64,000 nucleotides of DNA from Zingiber officinale (GCF_018446385.1 NC_055993.1:67782631-67846630); one strand, 5' to 3'; numbered from the stretch's first letter, positions 42,819 to 54,420 are shown. The notes: a model not told the origin generated them from the sequence alone. Translations and numbers: made by a program.

Positions 42819-45104
42819 ATCTCCCCATTTTTGATGTTTGACAATACCTTTAAGTTGGGCTAATTCCATAGCCTCAACTTCGTTTCATGCCAAGGCATGA
42901 ATGAGGGTTTCCTTCATTCTCCCCCTTTCCTAGAGGGCAAACTCCCTCTTTAGGTAATGAAGGCATAACTTAAACCCTACATTCTCCCCCTATTGGCACA
43001 CATCAAAAAGAACTCTCCCCCTGAAGAGTTACTCACCATTGGTCACAACTTCACTCGTTGAACAGAACACTACAACGAAGGTCCCATACCCTTCACTGTA
43101 TTCAACGCTCACCCTTGAGCATTAACCAATCCAACAATGAAGGTTTTATATCCTTCACTGTATTAAATGCTCACCCTGGAGTATTATTTCATGTTATGAT
43201 GCTCATCCTAGAGCATCCATAATCCCACAATGAAGATATCCCACTCTCCATTATTTTTCAACGCTCAACCTTGAGCATTGTTTTTCTAAACAAAGGTTTA
43301 ACCACCTTCAATGGTTTTAGAAAATAAGTTTCATGTCCTTAAATAGTGACTCCCCCTAAAGACATGCTTCAACCTTCTGTCATTGCACCAACAATGACTT
43401 AGAATCCCCAAATATTTAGGAAACCCAAACTTAGAAGTTTTGAGGTTTAAAAATTCTAAATTGAAACCAAACCTCAACCTAAACCTCTACTTAGTCTCCC
43501 TTAATCAATCCAATCTTGTTTTCATCATGAAAACTCCCCCTAAATATATACAAGTAGGTTTCAAGGGGTTAGGAATGGTTGTATAAACTAAAAATGGCTT
43601 AAAATGCTGAAATTAAGCTTTTCAAGCCAAAATCAGCATTTCCAATCGATTGGAGTTGGGTCCCAATCGATTGAACTTGATTCAATCGATCCATGGATCA
43701 ATTCAAGCAGTATGGATCGATCGGTGGATCAATCCAGCGAGCTTCTGCTCGCGATAACAGTCTTCTCAATCGATCACCCGATCGATTGAGGCACTTCAAT
43801 CGATCGGGTGATCGATTGAAGCCCTGATTTCCTAAAGTTTGATTTCAGCAAAATTCAGAAACTCTCCAAAAATTTTACAAAATTCTAAAAATCGTGAAAA
43901 TTCGTGTAGACATTATTTAGGCTATATACTATCAAGGAAAAATAGTTTTATATGAAAATACTTCCTATTTTCAAATATTGACATAAACTTGAAATCTTGT
44001 AAAAAGTTTAGTGTTTCTTTCAAGTTTGTGTCTAACTTTTCAATGATGATTACTATCAAAAAATAGTCTTCACCAAGGTTTTCCAAAGTGTATTTAAAAT
44101 CATTTTCAAAACCAATATCCAACCATGTTCTTTGGGATCAATGCACATGACTTGTACATTAGCTTTTCCAATGATTGGAATACTCATAACTATATGTTTT
44201 AATGAAATCAAAACTCAACTAGATGCACTAAATCAACATCTTGAGTTTTGCTCATCATCCTAACATCTCACTTGTATTTAATGTGTATTAATACGCATAC
44301 AAGTCACCTTATAGGTCTTTGTGAGATATAAATTTTGGTTTTACCCTAAACTAGGGATCATGCATATCTATTTAAGCCTTTTGGATTATGAACATCCACC
44401 TAGGATGTTACTTGTTAGTAGATGTCATTTGTCCTTAATTGCAAAGAATTAAAAATAATGCATGATGATTTATGGCATACATCAAAATGAATAATTTTCA
44501 AAAAAAAAAAATTGCTATAACTACATGATATATGTATGGCATGACATGATATTTTTGTTTTTCATAATAAGCATGAATGCAAAAATGATGTCATTCCATA
44601 TGATGAGCAAATAAAGCATGGTAATTTAGCTTAAATAAAAACACCTAGATTATCTATCAAAGTGTCCTTAAACTTTAGCTAACTTAAAATTTTAAATCCT
44701 AGATTGCCCATGATTTCGCAAGAAGATGCCAAAACCCAACTTGGCATTTCTTTAACTCTTGATTAAATTTGTGCCAATTAAAGTTAAGCATATTTACTCA
44801 AATTTTGGCACATTTTACTCTTCCAAAGAATAAACAATTAAATTAAGGCTTAGATTTGCCTTTAATTCCTCAATAAAATGCCAAAATCCCAACTTGGCTT
44901 TTCTTTACACTTGATTTCTTGTGCCAATTTAAAAATTACCTCAAATTTCTCAAATTATGACACATTTTGCTCTTTTTCAAAGTAAATGAAAATCCACTTC
45001 ATTTTCAAAGGTTAATAATAACCTTGAAAATACTCTCCGAGTGTCAACTTCATCAAAGTTGGGTTAACTACCCTTCCAATTAGAGTTGACACTCTCTAAC
45101 CCAT
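42819..45104 (-). other. TR-GAG C PPT and non-coding region with ATCGAT hairpins
   Basis: The minus strand begins the 3' LTR after a PPT, AAAAATGGGGAGAT (42819-42832). The region contains purine/pyrimidine-rich 'CTCCCCCT' blocks (42960-43550), and two perfect hairpins of the ATCGAT type (43765-43790, 11-bp arms; 43794-43821, 12-bp arms). Otherwise AT-rich, no coding sequence. Confidence 0.7.
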
Positions 45105-46907
45105 CTAAGGGGTAGAGAAAATGCTCCTAGGAACCCAAAACCTATTGGTGCTCCTTGGATGCTCTAGGTACTCACTAGGGATAACTTCCCTAGATACCTT
45201 CCTAGTGACCTTGTTAGGCTTCTTAGAATCCTTGGACACCTTCTCTAGGTCAACTCTAGGGATAGCTTCCCTTGTGACCTTCATAGTAACTTTCTTAGAC
45301 CTCTTAAAAGTCTTAGTCACATTTTTTATTGCAAAGATACTTCTAGGGATAACTTCCCTTGTATCTTTGACTTGACCGCTAGACCTAGGGTTGGTTCCAT
45401 AGCTATATGGAACCCTATGATAAGAAGGCACATCCTTCTTGGTTTTAGGTTTGTATCCCAAACCCCTATGGTCATTGGATGGCTTATGTGCTCCTAGACC
45501 TATTTTATGTTCTTTTTGCCCTTTTAGGATATTTTCCATCCTTTTTAGGGTCTTTTCAATTTTATCAAGCCTTGACCTCAAGACTTGATTTTCTTCCCAT
45601 AAATCCCTAGATTTTGGTTTTTCATTGTGTCCTTGAGCATTTTTATTTTTAGGCTTATAACTAAAATCCTTAGAGTTCTTGCCTAAATTTTTATCTACCT
45701 TCCTAATCTTAGGTGTGGTAGTTTTAGTATGAAGAGCTACATGTTTTTCCTTAATACTATCATGTTTTCTATTTTTATGGTAAATAGCATTAAAATGTAA
45801 TAAATTAGAGCTAGCATGTTTTATACCATTATTTAAAGGGGTAGACTCAATAAATGATACCTTGGATTTTACCTTGGAAGCTCCTCCTTGACTTGTGCTT
45901 CCTCCTTTAGCTTTGACCGCTTTCTTCCCCTTTGAATATTGGCTCCGATAATGTCCTTTTTGATTACACAAGAAGCACACAATGTGCTTCTTGCTCTTCT
46001 TAGTTGTGGGAGTGGTCTCCTTAGGCTTCTCCTTGCCCTTTAGTGCCACTTGACCCTTCTTCTTGATTAATTTAGAGCACTTACTCTTGTAGTGCCCATG
46101 TTCCCTACACTCAAAACATATAATATGATTTTTATTTTTAATTAAAATATTTTTACCTTCGCATGTAGGGATGGCACTTGATCCTCCATTTGATGTCTCT
46201 TGAATTTTAGAGGATGCATCATCTTCTTCTCCACTTGACTCGGATGTAGAAGCTTCTCCTTCTTCTTGATCCGATGTCAACAAGGGTTGCTCCCCCTCAA
46301 TCCTAGAGGCGGAGACTTCTTCATCTTCATCTTGTACATGGGACAAGAAGTATGTTCCCTCCTTGCCCTTTTCATTTCATTCCTTTGAAGATGAGGCTTC
46401 TTGGACTTCTTCTTCGGAAGTTGAGCATTTCTCAACTTCGGAGTCCTCTTGCTCTTGATTTTGATCCACTGAGTCTTCCTCTTTGGATTCTTCTTGATTT
46501 TGTACAGTGGATGGGATCTCATGAATCTTTGCCAATTTTCTCCAAAGCTCCTTGGCATCCTTGAATTCTCCAACTTGAGCCAAAATATTGCTTGGCAACA
46601 AATTGACCAATAGCTTGGTCACTTTGTCATTTGCCTTGCTCCTTTGAATTTGCTCTTGGCTCCACTTGCTCCTCTTGAGAGTTTTTCCCTTTGAATTTGT
46701 TGGAGCTTCAAAACCTTCCATTAAAGCAAACCATTGCTCTATCTCCATCATAAGAAAATTTTCGATCCTTGATCTCCAAAGATCGAAGCTTGTGGATACA
46801 AATGGTGGAAGCACCCTCGTGTCAAATCCGAATCCATCTCCAAATTCCATTTGAAGTTGAACTTGATGAAATCTTTGACTTGAAGAATTTTGCTCCAACT
46901 TCTTCAC
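45105..46907 (-). pseudogene. TR-GAG C gag, one in-frame stop
   Basis: A minus-strand gag of about 600 codons, from MKKLEQNSSSQRF at 46907. A copia-type gag domain is visible at residues ~25-130 (FDLWRSRIENFLM, EIEQWFALMEGF, KWSQEQIQRSKANDKV, DAKELWRKLAKIHE). An acidic linker follows, then a TGA (46377-46379). The same frame continues to 45105 with two knuckles: C-F-E-C-x4-H-x4-C (ECREHGHYKSKC), and C-F-L-C-x4-H-x4-Y in which the last Cys is Tyr. The C-terminal third is basic and repeats 'PRSIF..' and 'REVIPR' units. No protease motif follows. Only one stop separates it from an intact gag. Confidence 0.85.
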
Positions 46908-46958
46908 CCTCTAGCCTTGTTGCCCCTTCCGGTGATGATTCCGGTGAAGAGCGACCTC

Positions 46959-46970
46959 GCTCTCATACCA
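46959..46970 (-). other. TR-GAG C primer binding site
   Basis: The minus strand reads TGGTATGAGAGC, one change from the tRNA-iMet complement, 2 bp from the LTR end. Confidence 0.85.
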
Positions 46971-46972
46971 CT

Positions 46973-48577
46973 TGTTAGGGTTGAAATGTGCCAGAGGGGG
47001 AGGGGGCGGCAAATAGCTCATCGTAGCTTGCTTCTTGATGATGATATGCAGCGGAATGTACAAGAAACAAAAATACAATACTAACACAAGGATTTACTTG
47101 GTATTCACCTCAAAAAGAGGTGACTAATCCAAGGATCCACACGCGACACACTCTCTACTAATGAAATCACTCCTTTACGGTAACTACCGAAGGTGGAGAA
47201 TCCTTACAATACTCTCGGTACAAGAAGAAAGAAAGGGAAGCAATACAATTGAAATCTTACAAGATTTACATTAGAAACCCTAACCCTAGCTTCTTCTTCT
47301 TATTGTAGATCGCCTCTTGACTTGGACGTGCACCAGCACTTGCCTCCAAGAACCTTCAAGAACTAGCGGTGAGAGCTCGGAGAAGTCGCTGTGTCGATCA
47401 GAGAAGAATCGGGTGAAGAAGACGCTCGCAACGGCTTTATCCAACGCCAACGGTCGGATCCCAATCGATTGAATGGCTCTCAATCGATTGGGGAGGCTTT
47501 GGATCGATCGGTTGATCGATACAGAGGGCCTTTGTGCTCTCCGAAAATTACCTAAATCGATTTCCCGATCGGTTCAAGGCTTCTCCCGATTTTCCAGCCT
47601 CCCAATCGATTACCCGATCGATTGGAGGCTCCCAATCAATTGGGTGATCGATTGGGAGGGACTCTGTGCAACGACGTCACTCCTCCAATCATCCACTAAT
47701 CGATTGGGGGGAGTTTCTGTCGCGGCCACAGTCCAATAGATCAACCGATCGATCGGGCATGATTCAATTGATCGGTTGATCGATTGATCAAAACCTGATT
47801 TGCTCTAATCAAGTCCCAAGCCCCTAAAACCCAACATCCGGTCAATCATGACCTGTTGGGACATCATGCCTAGCATCCGGTCACCCTCGACCTGCTAGGA
47901 CTTCGTCACCAAGTGTTCGGTCAATCCCTTTGACCCACTTGGACTTTTCTCCTTGTGCCAAGTATCCGGTCAATCCTTTGACCTACTTGGGCTTCTCAAT
48001 ACCAGGTGTCCGGTCAACCTTGACCCACCTGAATTTCCACGTGCCTGGCTTCACTCACCAGGTCTTTCACCTAGCTTCACTCACTAGGATTTTCATACTG
48101 CCTAGCTTCACTCACTGGGTCTTTCACCTGGCTTCACTCACCAGGATTTCCCAATTGCCTGCTTCACTCACCAGGGCTTCTCCTCTGCCTAGCTTCACTT
48201 ACTAGGTCTTTCACCTGGCTTCACTCACCAGGACTTTCGCCTAGCTTCACTCACTAGGATTTCCCATTTGCCTGGCTTCACTCACCAGGACTTTCACCTA
48301 GCTTCACTCACTAGGATTTTCATACTACCTGGCTTCACTCACCAAGACTTCCCAGTCAAATATCCGGTCAGTCTTGACCTACCTGACTCTTCTTCACATC
48401 TAACTGGTCAACCTTGACCAGAGGAGAATTATACCAACAATCTTCCCAAATGAACGATTGCACCTGCAATCTCCATGTATTGTCAAACATCGAAACTTAA
48501 ACATCAAGACTCAAGCTTGAGTCTTCTCAAGCTTAGTCAACCAAGTCAACCTTGACCCAAGGGATATTGCACCAACA
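46973..48577 (-). repeat. TR-GAG C 5' LTR (1605 bp)
   Basis: Runs from TGTTAGGGTTGAAATG (46973) to CACCAACA (48577). Carries the same three hairpin zones as the 3' LTR, with 11 instead of 14 CTTCACTCA units. Confidence 0.9.
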
Positions 48578-48582
48578 CACCT

Positions 48583-49700
48583 TACTTAAGGTAGGAGGAA
48601 AATCAGACAAAATACAGTCTGACAGAACTTATGCTCAAATAGCCACAGTCGAACTTGACAAAACAGAAACTCAGCCTTCAGGCTCTATCCATAGACCTCA
48701 TTACTTAACTCTGGCCCATGTAAAAGCAAATGTGGTCTCAACTGCATAATAGAGAGCCTCAGAATCTATGTATTAGGACTTCCTACAAGTATCCCAGAAG
48801 ACATCTCCACATATGTTCGAAGTATAGTAAAGAAATCAACCTTCAACACTTTTCTTGAGCTATGTGGCAGCATACTCAAAGAATTCCATGCCAACCCCCT
48901 AGAAGGTATGACAACCATATACGAAGCCAAATTTAGCAGTAAATTAAGGTGTCAGAAACTCACCAAAAATTGTGTTGACTCAGTTAGATATGGATGTTAA
49001 TGTCAACTACTGTATTCTTTCAAAAAAGTCAATATTTACTTTGAAAATATATCCTAACAAACTATAGGGGAAAACTTATTAGCCTATTTACTTTAATGAA
49101 TTATGAACTTCTATCTAGACTCTGTGTACGTGACCCAGATTTCGTTATAGACTTCCCAAAGAAATTGGGTGGCATAATAGCTCAAGCACTCAAAGAAGAG
49201 GAAACATTTGTGGTATGTACTTTCGAAAGTTCCCCGCCAAAATGGCTAAATCTAAAGATAGAACCAGTCAAACATTTGATCAAGATAGATGTTCATGGCA
49301 TAACTGATCTTTAGGTAGAACTTGAAGAATATCCTTTTGATCTTAATCTAGAATGGATAACACATTCAACACCAGTAGATCAGCTTAAATACTGGCGAGC
49401 TTCTATTCAAGGAAACAATTGTTTCTGAGATTATCAAGAAGATCCAAACGCTTACATCCTAGTTAGTGAAACTTACACCGAAAAGATTTACTTGCCAAAA
49501 GACACGGGAACCATAATGTTTCTGTTTACTTTGTCTATTCAACATATGACCCTTTTTCAACATTACCAGAAGAAATCAGAATGTTGGACAAACAAGAAAT
49601 TGGTCAGCTCAACAAGAACAACAAGGGCTTACAAACATGAGTTAAACATAGCAACTCAAGCCACTATCTCTAGTGCTCCGTCTTTAGATTTTGTAGGTGA
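48583..49700 (+). pseudogene. EPRV-1 region downstream of viroplasmin-like domain
   Basis: EPRV-1 resumes after TR-GAG C. Pieces in different frames (48552-48749, 49096-49314, 49320-49730) match the minus-strand EPRV-2 segment 60100-61120. Conserved blocks are EEETFVVCTF..SPPKWLNLKIEP (EPRV-2: ERETFILCSF..SPPE), and a shared 'YxxxETxTEK' block. This is the C-terminal part of the 3'-most viral protein before the promoter. I do not recognise a family for this part beyond its link to the viroplasmin-like domain. Stops and frameshifts make it non-functional. Confidence 0.65.
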
Positions 49701-49728
49701 ACAAAATATGGAAAACATGATGGAGCCA

Positions 49729-49826
49729 TGACGTATATGACATCAGCACTATGTCATCCATGAAGTCGGCCTCACAAAAATTGTAAGTACTAACGCCATG
49801 AAGCAAAATTGTAAGCAATGACGTCA
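49729..49826 (+). promoter_or_regulatory. EPRV-1 TGACG-type (as-1-like) motifs
   Basis: TGACGTAT (49729-49736), TGACATCA (49738-49745) and the palindrome TGACGTCA (49819-49826) lie 155-255 bp upstream of the TATA box. TGACG motifs bind TGA-class bZIP factors and are typical of caulimovirid promoters such as CaMV 35S. Confidence 0.7.
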
Positions 49827-49981
49827 TACAAAAAGAGGTCCCCTCTTTATCAAGATAACAAGTCACCTTTCTTTCTCCACCATGTTGTGCCCCCCTTCTC
49901 TTTCCACAATGACTGACAACTCATCTCCTCTTTCCTTCTCCATGAAGCAACCTTCAAGTCTCTGCCTTCATCTCCTCTTTC

Positions 49982-49988
49982 TATAAAT
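49982..49988 (+). promoter_or_regulatory. EPRV-1 pregenomic promoter TATA box
   Basis: TATAAAT in the context TTTCTATAAATACC, inside the intergenic region and ~617 bp upstream of the PBS. Predicted start of pregenomic RNA about 30 bp downstream. Confidence 0.75.
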
Positions 49989-50240
49989 ACCTGCTTCATG
50001 CCTCTAGCAAGAAGCAACAAGCCTGTGTGATAGTGTGTGCTAGTGTGATTTAGTGCAAGTGTAATTTTAATTTCCTATGAGTACTGTAAGTATCTCCTGT
50101 AATAACCTTGTAATGTCCTTATGTAAGCTTGTACCTTGTTTATATAATTTCCTTATGTAAGTTTATAACTAGCTAAGTTACCTTGTATGCTTTCAATTTC
50201 CTAATCTGTATATTTTCATGTAAAATTTCTATGGCGACTT

Positions 50241-50246
50241 AATAAA
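50241..50246 (+). terminator. EPRV-1 poly(A) signal
   Basis: AATAAA about 230 bp downstream of the predicted start. Caulimovirids place the poly(A) signal shortly after the start, bypassed on the first passage, to give terminally redundant RNA. Confidence 0.6.
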
Positions 50247-50598
50247 AGACTCTATTTTTGTCTCCTTATCTGCAAAAGTTATGATCTATCTCATGATTTA
50301 AGCTTGTAAAACTTGTGCTAACTAAGTTGGGCATCAAGAGCTACTAAAAGCTGGTTATAAGACCTAAAAAAGTTAGGATGAAACTTGAACAATAAAACAT
50401 AACTGATGAGAAGCAATGAGAAAAATATTCTTCCAAAATGCCTAGATTTAACAATCAATGTTTGAGATTACTATTCATAATTACTGTTCACTTTTATTGT
50501 TCACAATTAATGTTCACTTTTTATTATTCATAATTACTGTTCATAAATCTTAAAAATCTCTAAAAAAACATAACTTCGACACGACACACTTAAAAATA

Positions 50599-50610
50599 TG
50601 GTATCAGAGC
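50599..50610 (+). other. EPRV-1 primer binding site (tRNA-Met), genome position 1
   Basis: Perfect TGGTATCAGAGC followed by C, 20 bp before the first codon of ORF1. By convention this is the map origin of caulimovirid genomes. Confidence 0.85.
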
Positions 50611-50629
50611 CTAAGAACTGGGACCCTGA

Positions 50630-51512
50630 ATGACTTTTAATCTAATCAACTTACAGAGGTTAGACTTTCTAGATCTAGCCACACAAGTTCCGGCTAGAAC
50701 AATTATTACTGCTAATCAACATAAGCATAGATGCTTCATTAGAGCCAAACACGACCATTATGTACACATTGATAATAATCCCCACCTAAATACAATCACC
50801 GACCTACTTCTTTACACAAGAACATCAGTATTAGAACAACAAAGCCAAATAAAAATATTATTAAAACAACTATGTAGTACTTTAATTCAACAAACTCAGA
50901 TAATAAAAGATCTAAGGAGAAATATAGAATTTTTAAAAGACGCACAAGACTCTTTAAATAAAAGATTTAGTCAATTAAATGTACTTAATAATCCTACCAA
51001 GAAAGAAATAGTAAGCCTTTCAAAACTTATTGAAGAACATAAACCTAAGAATTGGGAACTTCAGTCAAAATAATTTGAACTATAGTCTAGAACTGTTTTA
51101 CTTCAGGTTAAAGAATTAATTATATCACATAAAACTCAACTTGAAAAAGAACTAAAAGGTATACATAAAACCCTTAAAGACATAAAATATAAATAAACAA
51201 ACTAAACTTTGAAAATTCATACTATGAAGAAACATTAGAATTTTCTAAATAATATTCCAAAAATTAGGATAATAGGTATAGTAAACTAGAAGTTATTAGA
51301 TAAGGAAATCAAGATTTATTTCAACAAAACAATACCATACTAATACTATTATCATCATTATACCATAAACTTACACTACTAGAAAACAAACTACTCCAAG
51401 TAGAAACACAAATTCAAAAGACAACCAAAGCCACAGAGTGGAGAGAAAGCATAGATAACTTAACAAAAAACCTAAGTAAGTTATCCATTGGAAACATAAT
51501 CCTTAGACGATA
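50630..51512 (+). pseudogene. EPRV-1 ORF1, coiled-coil protein
   Basis: ORF1 opens just after the PBS. The first 147 codons are open (50630-51073), then stops at 51071 and later interrupt continuing homology to about 51512. The N-terminus has an ARTIITANQHKHRCF block that matches RTIITLDQKKHSYY in EPRV-2. The rest is Leu/Ile/Gln/Lys-rich and predicted coiled coil (SQIKILLKQLCSTL). A first ORF of this size near the PBS resembles badnavirus ORF1 or RTBV P24, whose roles are poorly defined. Stop codons make it inactive. Confidence 0.7.
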
Positions 51513-51548
51513 ACCTAAAACTTATTCATTCCTAACTTATTCATCAAA

Positions 51549-51740
51549 ATGAGTTTGACAATAACTCAAACTGAATAATTTGCAAGCTCCTCACGAATAG
51601 TGAGAGGACAAATAGAAACCAATACAAACTCCTGGATAAATACTATAATTAGATGGTATAACAGTACATCCACGTATCAATTGAAAGAACTGATAGATAT
51701 AGAAAGAAACTTAGTAATATTTTCCAATGAATAATTAAAT
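51549..51740 (+). pseudogene. EPRV-1 ORF2, small protein
   Basis: A small frame starts MSLTITQTE at 51549; a TAA interrupts it after nine codons, then SSSRIVRGQIE and a basic tail follow until a stop near the ORF3 start at 51751. EPRV-2 keeps the same start (MNLTRTEP near 58114, minus). By position and size it matches badnavirus ORF2 / RTBV P12, which are small nucleic-acid-binding or virion-associated proteins. The assignment rests on position. Confidence 0.5.
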
Positions 51741-51750
51741 TCACTTAATC

Positions 51751-52400
51751 ATGGAAGACTACAACCAAGGAATACTATCCTTTTCTACAACACTTTATAG
51801 ACATTATAAGATACAACCTCTACGTCTTTCTGATGGAGGAAAAGAAAGATTAAACCCTTATAACTGAAGAGTCTGCAAGAACACTCTTACAGCGAAGACA
51901 CAATTATATCCATTTAGGATTAATTGTGTTCGGTCTTAGAGGATTAATGAGAAAAAGTATATAGGAGCTAAGGTATTTTTAGTCCTCTGTGACTCTCAAT
52001 TCTCAGACAATGAAAAGACAATTATAGGATTTATTGAGATAAACATGAATACTAATCTAGGCATTATGTACTTCTGCCCAAACTTCAATATAACTATTTT
52101 AGATTTCATCAAACATATTAAAATCACTGTTCAAGGAAAAGGATATGGAAATTTCTAGAAACATAACATACAAATTGATATAATTTTCTTAGGTAAGACA
52201 ATGACTCAAATTAATAATAGCTTCAAGGTACAAATGCATAACATCATTGAAGCACTTACTACAAGAGAAATTTATTTCCTAAAACCTAAAGACTTCTCTT
52301 CAAAAAACCCTTGCAAGACTAGCCTTGAGCCTCAATTTAGATCTAAACACTTAACCACAAACTCTTCAACCAACAGACTCGATAATCTATAATGATAGGA
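51751..52400 (+). pseudogene. EPRV-1 movement protein domain (30K type)
   Basis: The long polyprotein frame opens MEDYNQGILSFSTTLY at 51751. A segment FIEINMNTNLGIMYFCPNF followed by ...DFIKHIKITVQGKGY matches the core of caulimovirid 30K-superfamily movement proteins, which form tubules through plasmodesmata. Stops interrupt it (near 51856 and 52157). A later in-frame stretch 52201-52392 continues towards the capsid region. It directly follows ORF2 and precedes capsid, as in badnaviruses and tungroviruses. Confidence 0.7.
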
Positions 52401-53652
52401 ATGGCGGCTCGATAGTTAGATTTAACAATTATAAACCCTCCATATCACACAATGAGGAAAACAAAGAAGATGATAATGTCAATCTAATGAATATTGAAAA
52501 TAACAATAATAATATGTTAAACCAACAAACACACAATATAAATTACTCATCACAACAAGGGTTTTTTTTATGACTTAAATGAATTCATGTACATGCTCGC
52601 AGAAATAGCAATCCACCTAACTCCAAGTGACCTAGTGAAACTTGAACACTTTGAAAAACAACAACACAAATTTGATAAGGATTGGAAATTATATTTTGAT
52701 GAAGAACAAAATATAATTGCTAAAAAAATATGCAGAAGTCAATCTTATGAATCCTGCAGAATCTAGTAACTCAGGCACATCGAGACCACAACCATTACAA
52801 GTCAGATACCCCAAAAGTTCAATGAGAACAATGGACTATGGAGAAAACCCCCCCCCCCAAGAACAAAAATAATTCCATATACAAACAATAATCCTTTACT
52901 TCGAATCATAGGCAAAAAAAAGGCCACCCAAAATAACCTACTTTAGGAAAAACTCAGTACTTTTAAACATAGTTGAATGTGATGATCATCAAATGTATCT
53001 AGAACAATGAATTGTATTTATCAAAAGAGATTACTAAGCAAGACATGAATTGACATAGAAACTGGAGAAGCTATGATGAGGGTAGGAGAAAATTACTTAG
53101 AAACAAATTTCTCAGAGGAAGCATGAAGCTTATAAAACAATATATCCTTTGTTATACCATTCATATTAGGATATAGCTATTTAGTAAACTTAGAGATTTA
53201 CGATAGAGGGAAGCTATAAGGTATGGACAGACATGAAAGTAACACCTCAATACGATAATATAGAGGTACGCATACAACATATCATATCAGTCCTTAAAGA
53301 AAAATGCATGTGCATCCAAATACACAAACAATTTAAAAATCAACAATATGATTTTTGTAGCCAAATATATACTCCACAACAATATGGACTTAATCAACAT
53401 AGACAACGCCAGAAAAGAAGGCCAATTAAATCCACTAGAAAATTCATGACACAACAACCTAAACTTAGCACTAAGCCTAGAAAAACGTACTATATACGAA
53501 AGAGTAGGGAAAAGAAACCCTATTTAAATAAAGATAAACATGTCCGGAAGTTTAAACCAAAGAAAACATATGTGAACACTGTCACTTGTTTTGCTTGTAA
53601 TGAACCAGGACATTTGTTTTATGCATGCCCTAACAAAAAGAATTTGTACTAA
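52401..53652 (+). pseudogene. EPRV-1 capsid protein region with zinc knuckle
   Basis: Asn-rich and acidic at first (52400-52560), then broken by stops and a C-run at 52848. The last 139 codons (53233-53652) are open and end in a Lys/Arg-rich block and the knuckle C-F-A-C-x4-H-x4-C (CFACNEPGHLFYAC, about 53587-53630). A basic region plus one CCHC knuckle at the C-terminus is diagnostic of caulimovirid capsid proteins, which package the pregenome. The frame is not intact. Confidence 0.75.
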
Positions 53653-54420
53653 AGAGAAGCTAAGTTTGTCACTTATACTAACTTAGACTTAGTAGAAATA
53701 CAATCAGATGTTTTTGATACTTCCTCCATCTATTCCATAATATTCGTAGAAGAGATTGAGGGCATACAATCTTCTTCTTATTACACCTTGATAAATTCAT
53801 TCCTAGATAATCCATGTAGAGCACCAGATCCATACGACCATTTTCATTAGGAAATGGATGTGCTATTAGATCAATGGGAGGATCTGTTCTCTCTGACGAT
53901 TTGAACCCAAGTATGGCTACCATAGGACAATCTGACTTACCTGAATATTCTCATGATTAGATACTAAAAACCAGATCAGATAATATTCCCTATTTTACTT
54001 ATGGTTTCTACCCAGCCATAGTAGATAGAAGAGGAACTTGCAAAATCGGTAAAAAAAAAACAAATATGCAATATATGCTTACAACAAATCTTTTCTATCA
54101 TGATACCCGTTACTCATCAAGTTTGAGGTAGTAGACGAAACATATTTTGCTTGAAACCAGGGTATCTGTGTTGGAAATTCGACTTAACTTGCTAGAAGCA
54201 GAGTTAGCTTAGCCAACCTCCACCTCTTTGCCCGAAGACAAAGGCAAAGAACTTATGCTCAACGAACCAAACTCAGATACTGATTTAATTTTTATAAATT
54301 CCCTTAGTATATGTAATAACAGAAGCACTACTGACATCTGTGTCAGATGCTTGATCAATATTCATGGTCATGAATTTATATAGATAAATTAATTTTGAGT
54401 ATTTACTATCATGTCAAATC
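53653..54420 (+). pseudogene. EPRV-1 capsid-protease linker, 3' end of insertion
   Basis: After the knuckle, the same frame runs on through stops with acidic segments and a short coiled coil (LEIRLNLLEAEL near 54165). A 'CVRCLINIHGHEF' piece near 54330 may be the approach to the protease. Viral similarity fades at about 54420; the protease active site is not present, and EPRV-1 starts again just downstream of it at 22080. The boundary is approximate. Confidence 0.5.

Larger units (their letters stand above)
41106..48577 (-). mobile_element. TR-GAG C: second gag-only family, in EPRV-1
   Basis: This minus-strand element has a 3' LTR (41106-42818), PPT (42819-42832), a 2.3 kb non-coding region, a ~600-codon gag, PBS and a 5' LTR (46973-48577). 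The target duplication CACCT is at 41101-41105 and 48578-48582. No pol domain exists. It belongs to a different family from A/B/D: gag has two knuckles and LTRs start TGTTAGGGT. Confidence 0.9.
22080..54420 (+). mobile_element. EPRV-1: endogenous caulimovirid, split by nested insertions
   Basis: This is an integrated plant pararetrovirus on the plus strand. Viral segments are 22080-23389, 23871-24163, 40859-41105 and 48583-54420, about 7.7 kb together, close to a caulimovirid genome. In order they encode RT, RNase H, a viroplasmin-like domain, the intergenic promoter and PBS, ORF1, ORF2, movement protein, capsid with zinc knuckle, and the region leading into protease. It is therefore a nearly unit-length genome, circularly permuted and opened near the protease. 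Frames carry many stops, so it is not a functional virus. Continuity across the inserts is shown by target duplications and by the uninterrupted order in EPRV-2. Left boundary is approximate. Confidence 0.8.
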
